This document shows positions 1 through 5,612 of a stretch of DNA of 7,342 nucleotides, in pieces (positions within the stretch are counted from its first letter, which is position 1; each line of letters opens with the position of its first letter). The DNA lies in assembly GCA_029289015.1 (NCBI GenBank), contig JARFUL010000210.1:1-7342 (forward strand). Reading direction: 5' to 3'. This DNA comes from Syntrophobacteria bacterium. Lineage in GTDB: Bacteria > Desulfobacterota > Syntrophobacteria > JARFUL01. A program made the position numbers and the translations under genes. The notes under the pieces are model-generated. The model was not told the DNA's origin, did no database searches, and saw only the letters and a list, made by a program, of their open reading frames with translations.

Positions 1-18
1 CTGCCTCCCCAGAGGCAG
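1..18. terminator. Perfect small hairpin at the left edge
   Basis: CTGCCTC (1-7) and GAGGCAG (12-18) form a perfect 7-bp stem with a 4-base CCCA loop. There is no T tract on the right side and the left side is cut by the window edge. It could be the terminator of a gene to the left or part of a larger repeat. The structure is seen directly; the role is a guess. Confidence 0.3.
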
Positions 19-28
19 GATCACAAAA

Positions 29-41
29 GTCACAATGTGAC
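29..41. repeat. Small inverted repeat GTCACA-A-TGTGAC
   Basis: Two 6-base arms flank a single central A. A TCACAA direct repeat begins at 21 and again at 30, the second copy lying within the palindrome. It sits between two hairpins in a non-coding stretch downstream of the minus-strand operon. No function can be assigned; it might be a regulator site for a gene beyond the left edge. Confidence 0.3.
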
Positions 42-55
42 CCTAACGGTGCGGT

Positions 56-81
56 ATATAAAAAGGGCCTGCGGCCCTTTT
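56..81 (-). terminator. Intrinsic terminator, distal, of the pdxA-uvrA-lipoprotein unit
   Basis: A perfect 9-bp stem (61-69 with 73-81) closes a 3-base loop. Read on the minus strand, the stem ends in a run of five T followed by an AT-rich ATATA. It lies about 70 bases past the lipoprotein stop codon and probably backs up the shorter hairpin at 137-159. The stem is A/T-flanked on both sides, so it could also stop plus-strand transcription entering from the left. Confidence 0.7.
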
Positions 82-99
82 GCAGCGCTGAAGCGCTGC
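82..99. repeat. GC-rich hairpin next to the distal terminator
   Basis: GCAGCGC (82-88) pairs with GCGCTGC (93-99) around a TGAA loop; one further T-A pair is possible inside the loop. It directly abuts the terminator hairpin at 61-81, giving two back-to-back stem-loops. In the minus-strand transcript it precedes the terminator. It has no T tract of its own, so it is probably an RNA-stabilising or accessory stem. Confidence 0.4.
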
Positions 100-136
100 G
101 CTACATCTTAACTCCTGGCTTTTAATTTCAACAGGC

Positions 137-159
137 AAAAAAGGAGCAGCCTACTCCCC
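137..159 (-). terminator. Intrinsic terminator containing the lipoprotein stop codon
   Basis: On the minus strand, GGAGT (157-153) pairs with GCTCC (147-143; the last pair is a T-G wobble) around a 5-base loop, followed immediately by six T (142-137). The TAG stop of the lipoprotein gene (153-151) lies inside the hairpin. The stem is short, which may explain the second, stronger terminator at 56-81. A ribosome sitting at the stop codon would hide the hairpin, so termination may depend on translation; that is an inference. Confidence 0.55.
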
Positions 160-732
160 AGTAGCCAACCCCGCAAGCCCGGCCACCGCGTCCGCGAACT
201 CCTTGGCCGCGGCCATGTTTCCAAAACCGATGCAGACCCGGCCCCTGTTGGTGCTGATTATGACCACGGACTTGGCTCTCCGGCCGGGGATCGGGCAGCC
301 AGAGCTTTCCGGGGAGAAGCCGAAGAGGCTGTCCTTGGCCTCTATGTCCACGATCTCGTCGAAGATCACCACCCGCTGCTCCCATACTTCGGTCTGCGCG
401 GGTGTCAGGGTGCGGTCGTCGAAGACCCCTCTCCTGAACCTCTTGGGCTGGGGGGTCCTAAGGAACCCGGCCTCTTTCACAAACCGGCCGGAGAAGCTGA
501 AACCCCGAAGGCCAACGTTGAACTCCTCGCACCCCTCGGCATGCTCAAAGGCCCGGCGCATCTTCTGGGCCAGGGACTCGAACTCGGCCCTCTGGTCTAG
601 GACCCGGGAGGTCTTGGCCGGGCGGTAGGAGCCTGCCGCGCAGGCCGCAAGCGCGGCCAGGAGCAAGAGGGCCATCAAAAAGCGCGCGGCCGGGCGCACA
701 ATGCTTGAATAGATCTTCACCGCTTTGCTCAT
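151..732 (-). CDS. Small lipoprotein of unknown function, last gene of the operon
   Basis: Encodes 193 residues. The N-terminus has a basic stretch, a hydrophobic segment (about 18-30) and a lipobox ending LAAC with Cys31, so it should be cut and lipidated there. Residue +2 is Ala rather than Asp, which in Gram-negatives favours the outer membrane. The mature part has no domain I recognise. Visible features are Cys68, Cys146 and Cys167, an acidic stretch at 125-134, and a C-terminal run (155-190) that reads as two beta strands and a helix. The ATG at 732 is chosen because GGGAGGA precedes it at good spacing and it follows the uvrA stop by 17 bases. The same frame stays open far upstream, but only as antisense-frame shadow inside uvrA. 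Co-transcription with pdxA and uvrA is likely. Lipoprotein status is well supported; function is unknown. Confidence 0.8.
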   Translation of the reverse strand: MSKAVKIYSSIVRPAARFLMALLLLAALAACAAGSYRPAKTSRVLDQRAEFESLAQKMRRAFEHAEGCEEFNVGLRGFSFSGRFVKEAGFLRTPQPKRFRRGVFDDRTLTPAQTEVWEQRVVIFDEIVDIEAKDSLFGFSPESSGCPIPGRRAKSVVIISTNRGRVCIGFGNMAAAKEFADAVAGLAGLATGE

Positions 733-749
733 GGTATCCTCCCTCGGAG

Positions 750-3524
750 CTAAAGAGAGCGGCCAGGCCCGTTCAGCACCCGGCTGAGGTACCTGCCCGT
801 ATGGGAAGCAGTGGTCCGGGCGATCTCCTCCGGAGTGCCCGCGGCAACCACGAAGCCGCCCCTGTCGCCGCCCTCGGGCCCGAGGTCTATGATGTGATCC
901 GCCATCTTTACCACGTCCATGTTGTGCTCGATGACCACCACGGTGTTGCCCTCGTCCCGGAGCCTGAACAGCACGCTCAAGAGCTTGCGCACGTCGTCGA
1001 AGTGGAGCCCGGTGGTGGGCTCGTCCAGGATGTAGAGCGTCCTGCCGGTGGCCCGCTTGGAAAGCTCCAGCGCGAGCTTGACCCGCTGGGCCTCCCCGCC
1101 GGAAAGCGTGGTCGCGGGCTGGCCGAGCCGTATGTAGCCCATGCCCACGTCGTTCAGAACCTCCAGTCTTCTCTTCACCCGGGGCACGTTGCCGAACACG
1201 GAAAGGGCCTGGCGCACCGTGAGGTTCAGCACGTCCGAGATGTTGAGCCCCCGGTACCTCACCTCCAGGGTCTCCTGGTTGTACCTCTTCCCGCCGCAGA
1301 TCTCGCAGGTGACCTGCACGTCGGGCAGGAAGTGCATCTCTATCTTGAGGAGGCCCTCGCCGCGGCACGCCTCGCACCTGCCCCCCTTCACGTTGAAGCT
1401 GAACCTGCCGGGCCTGTAGCCCCTGGCCCTGGCCTCCAAAACCTCGGAGAAGAGCTGCCGGATGGGGGTGAAGAGCCCCGTGTAGGTCGCGGGGTTGGAC
1501 CTGGGGGTCCTGCCGATGGGCTTATGGTCTATGTTTATCACCTTGTCGAAGAGCTCAGAGCCCAGGACCCTCTCGTGTGCGCCGGGCTTCTCCCTGGAGT
1601 TGTTCAAAATCCCGGCCATGGCCCTGTAGAGGGTGTCCACCACCAGGGTGGACTTGCCGGACCCCGAGACCCCGGTCACGGTGGTGAACAGACCTATGGG
1701 GATGTGCACCGCGAGGTTCTTGAGGTTGTTGGCCCTGGCCCCTTCGAGCACCAGGTGCCCCCGGCCCGGGGATCTCCTGCCCTCGGGGAGTTCGATGGAG
1801 AGCCTGCCGTCCAGGTAGTCGCCCGTGATGGAGCCCCTCTTTTTGAGCAGCCCCTCGGGCGGACCGGAGTAGACCACCTCGCCGCCGTGCTCCCCCGCGC
1901 CGGGGCCCATGTCCACCACGTGGTCCGCGCTGAGGATGGTGTCCCTGTCGTGCTCCACCACCAACACGGTGTTTCCCGCGTCCTTGAGGCTGACCAGGGT
2001 GGAAAGCAGCCTCTCGTTGTCCCGCATGTGGAGCCCGATGGAGGGCTCGTCCAAAACGTAGAGCACGCCGGTGAGCCGGGAGCCGAGCTGGGTGGCCAGC
2101 CGGATCCTCTGGCCCTCCCCCGCGCTCAGGGTCGCGGAGGACCGGCTCAGGCTCAGGTAGTCGAGCCCCACCTCCTTGAGAAAGGTGAGCCTCTCGCGCA
2201 CCTCCTTGAGGATCCTCTGGGCTATCTCCTCCTGCTTCGAAGAGAGTTTCAGCTCGCCGAACCACCTGACGGTTTCCCCCACGGGCAGCTCGGTGAGCTC
2301 GAAGATGTTGAGCCCCCCCACCCTCACCGCGAGCCCCTCGGGCTTCAGCCTTCCCCCTTTGCACCCGGGGCAGGGGACCGTGGAGACGTAGGAGAGGGCC
2401 TCCTTTCGCACCGCCATGGAGGAGCTCCTGTGGTACCGCTCAATGAGCCAGGGGATGACGCCGGGAAAGGGGTCGCGCCCCTCCGGGCCCTCCAGAATGA
2501 CGCGTCTCGCCTCCCTTGGTATGTCCCTGAACGGGGTGGTAAGGTCTGAGCCGAAACCCTTGAGGATTCTTTCCATGCGGCCGGAGAAAGGGCCGCCCGG
2601 GCCCCAGGGCTTGATCGCGCCCCCCTCCAGGGAGACACCGGGGTCGGGCACGATGCGCTCCGGGTCGAAAAAGCGCATGACCCCCAGGCCGTTGCACTCC
2701 TGGCAGGCCCCCACGGGGCTGTTGAAGGAGAAGAGCTGGGGCGTTAGCTCCGGCAGCCCGATGCCGCACTCGTCGCACGCGAACTTCTCGCTGAGAAGCA
2801 GCTCCTCGCCCTCCTCGGGAACCACGAGGACCCTCTCGCCGCCGACCCTGAGGGCCAGCTCCAAAGACTCCGCGATCCGGGACCTCAGCCTCTCCTGGAC
2901 CGCCACCCTGTCCACCACCGCGTCGATTGTATGCCTCTTTGCCTTATCCAGCTCCGGCAGGGGCTCAAGGGGCATGATTTCCCCGTTGACCCTGACCCGG
3001 ACGAACCCGTCCTTCAAAAGGGACTTGAACAGGGGAGCATGCGCGCCCTTGCGGTTCTCCACCAGGGGCGCCATGATGACGACCTTGCTCCCCTCGTCCA
3101 TCTTGAGCACCAACTCCGTCATCTGGGCTATGGTGAGGCTCACGATGGGCTTTGCGCAGCTCGGGCAGTGCGCGTGGCCGACCCTCGCGTAGAGGAGCCT
3201 GAGGTAGTCGTAGATATCCGTGGTGGTGCCCACTGTGGAGCGGGGGTTTTTGGACACGGACTTCTGCTCGATCGCGATCGCGGGGCTCAGCCCCTCGATG
3301 AGCTCCACCTCGGGCTTGTTCATCTGGCCCAAAAACTGCCTCGCGTAGGGCGAGAGCGACTCTAGATACCTTCTCTGGCCCTCCGCGTAGATGGTGTCGA
3401 ACGCTAAAGAAGACTTGCCCGAGCCGGAGACGCCGGTGAACACGGTAAGGGTGTTGCGGGGGATGGTGACGTCGATCCCCTTGAGGTTGTGGATCCTCGC
3501 GCCCTTTACCTCTATCCGGTCCAT
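750..3524 (-). CDS. uvrA: UvrABC excinuclease subunit A (ATPase, damage recognition)
   Basis: Encodes 924 residues, close to the usual ~940. UvrA dimers load UvrB onto damaged DNA in cytoplasmic nucleotide excision repair. Both ABC ATPase modules are complete. Module 1 has Walker A at 31-38, a signature at 466-470 and Walker B ending VLDEP (490-494). Module 2 has Walker A at 618-625, signature LSGGE at 807-811 and Walker B ending ILDEP (832-836). Zinc sites are visible as C250/C253/C274/C277 and C717/C720/C740/C743, with further CxxC pairs at 120-123 and 385-388. The module 1 signature reads LSAGE rather than the textbook LSGGE, a minor variation. The ATG at 3524 follows the pdxA TGA stop by 2 bases and has GGGGAG 8 bases upstream, so translation is probably coupled to pdxA. 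Identification is secure. Confidence 0.98.
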   Translation of the reverse strand: MDRIEVKGARIHNLKGIDVTIPRNTLTVFTGVSGSGKSSLAFDTIYAEGQRRYLESLSPYARQFLGQMNKPEVELIEGLSPAIAIEQKSVSKNPRSTVGTTTDIYDYLRLLYARVGHAHCPSCAKPIVSLTIAQMTELVLKMDEGSKVVIMAPLVENRKGAHAPLFKSLLKDGFVRVRVNGEIMPLEPLPELDKAKRHTIDAVVDRVAVQERLRSRIAESLELALRVGGERVLVVPEEGEELLLSEKFACDECGIGLPELTPQLFSFNSPVGACQECNGLGVMRFFDPERIVPDPGVSLEGGAIKPWGPGGPFSGRMERILKGFGSDLTTPFRDIPREARRVILEGPEGRDPFPGVIPWLIERYHRSSSMAVRKEALSYVSTVPCPGCKGGRLKPEGLAVRVGGLNIFELTELPVGETVRWFGELKLSSKQEEIAQRILKEVRERLTFLKEVGLDYLSLSRSSATLSAGEGQRIRLATQLGSRLTGVLYVLDEPSIGLHMRDNERLLSTLVSLKDAGNTVLVVEHDRDTILSADHVVDMGPGAGEHGGEVVYSGPPEGLLKKRGSITGDYLDGRLSIELPEGRRSPGRGHLVLEGARANNLKNLAVHIPIGLFTTVTGVSGSGKSTLVVDTLYRAMAGILNNSREKPGAHERVLGSELFDKVINIDHKPIGRTPRSNPATYTGLFTPIRQLFSEVLEARARGYRPGRFSFNVKGGRCEACRGEGLLKIEMHFLPDVQVTCEICGGKRYNQETLEVRYRGLNISDVLNLTVRQALSVFGNVPRVKRRLEVLNDVGMGYIRLGQPATTLSGGEAQRVKLALELSKRATGRTLYILDEPTTGLHFDDVRKLLSVLFRLRDEGNTVVVIEHNMDVVKMADHIIDLGPEGGDRGGFVVAAGTPEEIARTTASHTGRYLSRVLNGPGRSL

Positions 3525-3526
3525 TC

Positions 3527-4525
3527 TCAGGGCTCCCCGGCGTTTTCCGCCATCTTCCGGGCCAGCTGGAGCGCGGCCGCGAAGGAGCTTTCCCTGGCCA
3601 ACCCTTTGCCCGCGATGTCGTACGCGGTGCCGTGGTCCACCGACGTCCGGATTATGGGCAGCCCCAGGGTCACGTTTACCCCGTCGTAAAAATGGATGAG
3701 CTTGAAGGGGATGAGCCCCTGGTCGTGGTACATGGCCACCACCGCGTCGAAGTCCCCCTGGGCCGCACGGAAGAACACGGTGTCCGGGGGCAGCGGTCCG
3801 AGGACGTCCCAGCCCTCCGTCCGGGCTCTTTTAACGGCCTCGGCAATGGTCTCCTCCTCGTGGCCGAAGAGGCCGTGCTCCCCCGCGTGGGGGGTGAGGC
3901 CCGCAACCGCGATGCGGGGGCGGTCGTGTCCAAAGTATCTGAAGAGCCCCTCCCACGTCACCCGGATGGTGTCCAATACCGCCTCCAGGGAGATTGCCCC
4001 GGCCACCCGGGCCAGGGGGATGTGGATGGTGACCAGCGCGACCATGAGCCTGGGCCCGGCCATGAGCATGACGTGGCTCTTCGCTCCCGTAAGGCTCGCG
4101 AGAAACTCCGTGTGGCCCGGGAAGGAGAAGCCCACCCGGGACATGGCCTCCTTGTTGATGGGCGCGGTGACCATGGCCTGGGCCCTGCCTTCGAGGCAGG
4201 TCTTGACAGCCGTCTCAATGGCCAAGAGCGCGGCCCTGCTCCCCTTTTCGGTGGGCGCGCCGAAGGGGGTCTTTTCCGGGTCGAGCCGGGACACGGGCAG
4301 CACCGGTATAACCCCGAGGGAGGGGGACGCGTCACCGGGGTCAGCTATTTCAATGACCTCAACCCGCGCGGACAATAACTCCACCGCGCGGCGCATGACG
4401 GCCGCGTCGCCCACCACGAAAGGAAGGGTCCCCTCCCGGGCCTCGCGGAGGGCCAGCCCCCTGACAATCACCTCGGGCCCCACCCCCGAGGGGTCGCCCA
4501 TGGTTATGGCAATGGTGAAATCCAC
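3527..4525 (-). CDS. pdxA: 4-hydroxythreonine-4-phosphate dehydrogenase
   Basis: Encodes 332 residues, the normal length. PdxA oxidises 4-phosphohydroxy-L-threonine with NAD(P)+. The product decarboxylates to 3-amino-2-oxopropyl phosphate, which PdxJ condenses with deoxyxylulose phosphate to make pyridoxine 5'-phosphate. Visible family motifs are MGDPSGVGPE (9-18), the substrate-binding GHTE (137-140), and the metal-binding histidines His168 (TIHIPL), His213 (LTPHAGEHG) and His267 (MYHDQG). The signature LPIIRTSVDHGTAYD lies at 289-303. The start is GTG at 4525, preceded by AAAGGGGGG at good spacing; no ATG fits as well, and the first in-frame one (residue 9) would cut off the start of the conserved MGDPSG motif. 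First gene of the pdxA-uvrA-lipoprotein unit. A PdxA2-type paralogue acting in other catabolism is conceivable, but the context shows no catabolic partner. Confidence 0.95.
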   Translation of the reverse strand: MDFTIAITMGDPSGVGPEVIVRGLALREAREGTLPFVVGDAAVMRRAVELLSARVEVIEIADPGDASPSLGVIPVLPVSRLDPEKTPFGAPTEKGSRAALLAIETAVKTCLEGRAQAMVTAPINKEAMSRVGFSFPGHTEFLASLTGAKSHVMLMAGPRLMVALVTIHIPLARVAGAISLEAVLDTIRVTWEGLFRYFGHDRPRIAVAGLTPHAGEHGLFGHEEETIAEAVKRARTEGWDVLGPLPPDTVFFRAAQGDFDAVVAMYHDQGLIPFKLIHFYDGVNVTLGLPIIRTSVDHGTAYDIAGKGLARESSFAAALQLARKMAENAGEP

Positions 4526-4551
4526 AAAGCCCCCCTTTGGTAAAGACTATA

Positions 4552-4567
4552 TTCAGGCGCGCCTGAA
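4552..4567. promoter_or_regulatory. Perfect 16-bp palindrome, probable operator upstream of pdxA
   Basis: TTCAGGCGCGCCTGAA is perfectly self-complementary and lies 27 bases before the pdxA GTG. A third copy of its half-site in the same orientation as the right arm (GCCTGAA, part of a 9-base repeat GCCTGAAAT at 4561-4569 and 4609-4617) overlaps the predicted -35 box. From the predicted promoter, the palindrome would lie roughly 18-33 bases downstream of the transcription start, a position suited to repression. An RNA hairpin in the 5' leader is the alternative. The regulator is unknown. Confidence 0.5.
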
Positions 4568-4591
4568 ATAAAACCCTTGGGTTATCTTTAC

Positions 4592-4620
4592 ATTTTATGG
4601 GTAAGGGAGCCTGAAATCAA
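4592..4620 (-). promoter_or_regulatory. Candidate sigma-70-type promoter of pdxA-uvrA-lipoprotein
   Basis: On the minus strand, TTGATT (4620-4615, 4 of 6 to consensus) and TAAAAT (4597-4592, 5 of 6) are separated by exactly 17 bases. The pair sits in the 169-base gap between the HisI-like gene and pdxA, the most AT-rich stretch nearby. A start site around 4585 would give a leader of about 60 bases that includes the palindrome at 4552-4567. Predicted from sequence only. Confidence 0.5.
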
Positions 4621-4694
4621 CAGGACAGGGGATGATAGCGGGCAAAGGGGGATTTTTGGTATAAGGATAGGCTTTGGGCTGTGGGATTGCTTTA

Positions 4695-5069
4695 TCAGTG
4701 GGAGAACGCGAACTCCGGATAGACCAGCTCCGGGTCGAAGACCTTTTCGTCGTCTATCTCGAAGCCTTCTCCTTTCAAAGCCCGGCAGAAGCAGGAGCGG
4801 TATCCCAGGTGGCACGCGCGCCCTTCCATCCGCACCAAGAAGAGGATAGCGCGGCCGGTGCAGTCCGCGCGCACCTCCTCGATCCTCTGCACAAAGCCCG
4901 AGTCCTCCCCCTTCCTGCGCACCTTTCTCCTCTCGTGGTCGTAGAGGTGAACCAGCCCGGTGGCGAGGGATTTTTCCAGGGCCTCGCGGTTGAGCCGTAT
5001 TACCATGAGCACCCGGCCAGGAAGTTCATGGAGACAAATGAGGGAATAGAATTGCTTCGAGACGCGCAT
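4695..5069 (-). CDS. HisI-like (phosphoribosyl-AMP cyclohydrolase family) protein with altered metal site
   Basis: Encodes 124 residues, in the range of stand-alone HisI. The whole length aligns by eye with that family: RVLMVIRLNREALEKSLATG (19-38), KGEDSG (53-58), ADC (68-70), ACHLG (85-89) and RSCFCR (91-96). True HisI hydrolyses phosphoribosyl-AMP in histidine synthesis. Its three zinc cysteines correspond to Cys70, Cys86 and Cys93 here, all kept. However, the usual DCDxDA reads DCTGRA, so only Asp69 of the three metal-binding Asp remains. The usual SGH reads SGF (Phe59), and the usual SRSR..LW segment is YDHERRKV (43-50). No other his gene adjoins it. The ATG at 5069 is the only start available before an in-frame TAA, and its ribosome binding site is weak (GAGAGAG, too distant). 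It may be a diverged cyclohydrolase acting on another substrate or a decaying copy; do not assume histidine biosynthesis. Confidence 0.75.
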   Translation of the reverse strand: MRVSKQFYSLICLHELPGRVLMVIRLNREALEKSLATGLVHLYDHERRKVRRKGEDSGFVQRIEEVRADCTGRAILFLVRMEGRACHLGYRSCFCRALKGEGFEIDDEKVFDPELVYPEFAFSH

Positions 5070-5211
5070 CGTGCCGTGCCGCGCGCTCTCTCTTTAATAT
5101 GTTTCTCCGCGTCATCACCAAAGAATTACCGGCCCCGGAAATAGGTAGAGCAAGGCTCGAGATAGGTGGTATCATCTTTCAGCTAAGCAGCGTTGAAAGG
5201 GGGCGGTTGTT
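5070..5211. promoter_or_regulatory. Divergent intergenic region between the HisI-like gene and the small plus-strand ORF
   Basis: This 142-base gap must hold promoters for both divergent genes, but no convincing -35/-10 pair is visible on either strand; TATCAT (5170-5175) is a possible plus-strand -10 box. It contains a near-repeat, ATAGGTAG (5141-5148) and ATAGGTGG (5162-5169), offset by 21 bases or two helical turns. The small inverted repeat GAGC-AAG-GCTC (5148-5158) lies between and touches the left copy. This could be a binding site for a regulator, but that is weakly supported. Confidence 0.25.
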
Positions 5212-5481
5212 ATGGCCCGCGTCGCGCTTGCGGTGCCCTTTTACGACACCAGGTTCATAAGGCCCGTTCTGGGACCGAGGTACCTCGAGTCTTTCCTCGC
5301 AGCCCGGGGCCACGACGTGCTCTTTTTGGACTCCGGATTGGCGGGTCTAAAACAGGTCTTCTTGAGCCTCGAATCCGGCACCGGCGGGGGGCTCAGGAGG
5401 CTGGGCAGGGACCACTCCCTCAAGGGTTCCAGGAAGGCGGTCAGGATACTCGAGAGCCTCGCGGGCATGCAAACGAACTGA
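5212..5481 (+). CDS. Short ORF resembling the N-terminus of B12-binding radical-SAM proteins, probably truncated
   Basis: Encodes 89 residues from an ATG with a good ribosome binding site (AAAGGGGG, 9-10 bases upstream). Residues 2-42 show the layout typical of the start of B12-binding radical-SAM enzymes: a hydrophobic first strand (VALAVPFYD), a Leu-Gly-Pro turn, the helix YLESFLAARGH (residues 24-34), then strand DVLFLDSGLAGL (35-46). The rest (47-89) is a basic, helical-looking segment with no recognised motif. No radical-SAM CxxxCxxC follows before the stop or in the 131 bases downstream. It may be a 3'-truncated remnant of a larger gene or a real small protein. The clean start argues for expression, the abrupt end for decay. 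Confidence 0.5.
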   Translation: MARVALAVPFYDTRFIRPVLGPRYLESFLAARGHDVLFLDSGLAGLKQVFLSLESGTGGGLRRLGRDHSLKGSRKAVRILESLAGMQTN

Positions 5482-5498
5482 GTCCAGCCAGCCAATAC

Positions 5499-5528
5499 TT
5501 GAGCAACCCCGGGTCTCTCTGGTATGCT
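5499..5528 (+). promoter_or_regulatory. Weak candidate promoter for the LCIB-like gene
   Basis: TTGAGC (5499-5504) and TATGCT (5523-5528) each match 4 of 6 consensus bases and are 18 bases apart. They lie in the 131-base gap before the 418-residue gene. A second possible -10, TATTCT preceded by TG, occurs about 30 bases further on. The gap shows no terminator for the preceding short ORF, so read-through is also possible. Confidence 0.25.
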
Positions 5529-5612
5529 AACAGGCCAAAGTTGAGGGCTTAGCGCATGTTATTCTGCGGCCTCTAAACCTAAGAGCGACTTCTAGCAAAA
5601 AGGGGTGCAAAG

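Noticed and set aside
29..41. CRP/FNR-type binding site
   Set aside because: The half-sites are in the wrong polarity (TCACA-N-TGTGA with no 6-base spacer), so it does not fit TGTGA-N6-TCACA.
733..1377. Upstream extension of the lipoprotein frame (would make a 408-residue protein)
   Set aside because: The extra 215 residues are Arg/Gly/Ala-rich shadow sequence inside uvrA. The signal peptide and ribosome binding site place the true start at 732.
705..2549. A 614-codon open frame on the plus strand, antisense to uvrA
   Set aside because: It lies wholly opposite the unmistakable uvrA coding sequence and part of the lipoprotein leader. Its product is low-complexity and rich in His, Pro, Gly and Glu, as expected from the reverse frame of a GC-rich gene, and no family motif is visible.
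4552..4567. LexA (SOS) box controlling uvrA
   Set aside because: uvrA is SOS-regulated in many bacteria, but this palindrome does not match the CTGT-N8-ACAG or GAAC-type boxes. Kept only as an operator of unknown regulator.
3632..4571. Two long plus-strand frames opposite pdxA
   Set aside because: pdxA motifs are complete on the minus strand; the plus frames encode no recognisable domain.
5193..5552. A 119-codon plus-strand frame overlapping the small ORF at 5212-5481
   Set aside because: Its product is Arg/Gly/Pro-rich with no motif. The overlapping frame starting at 5212 has the correctly spaced ribosome binding site and recognisable protein pattern.
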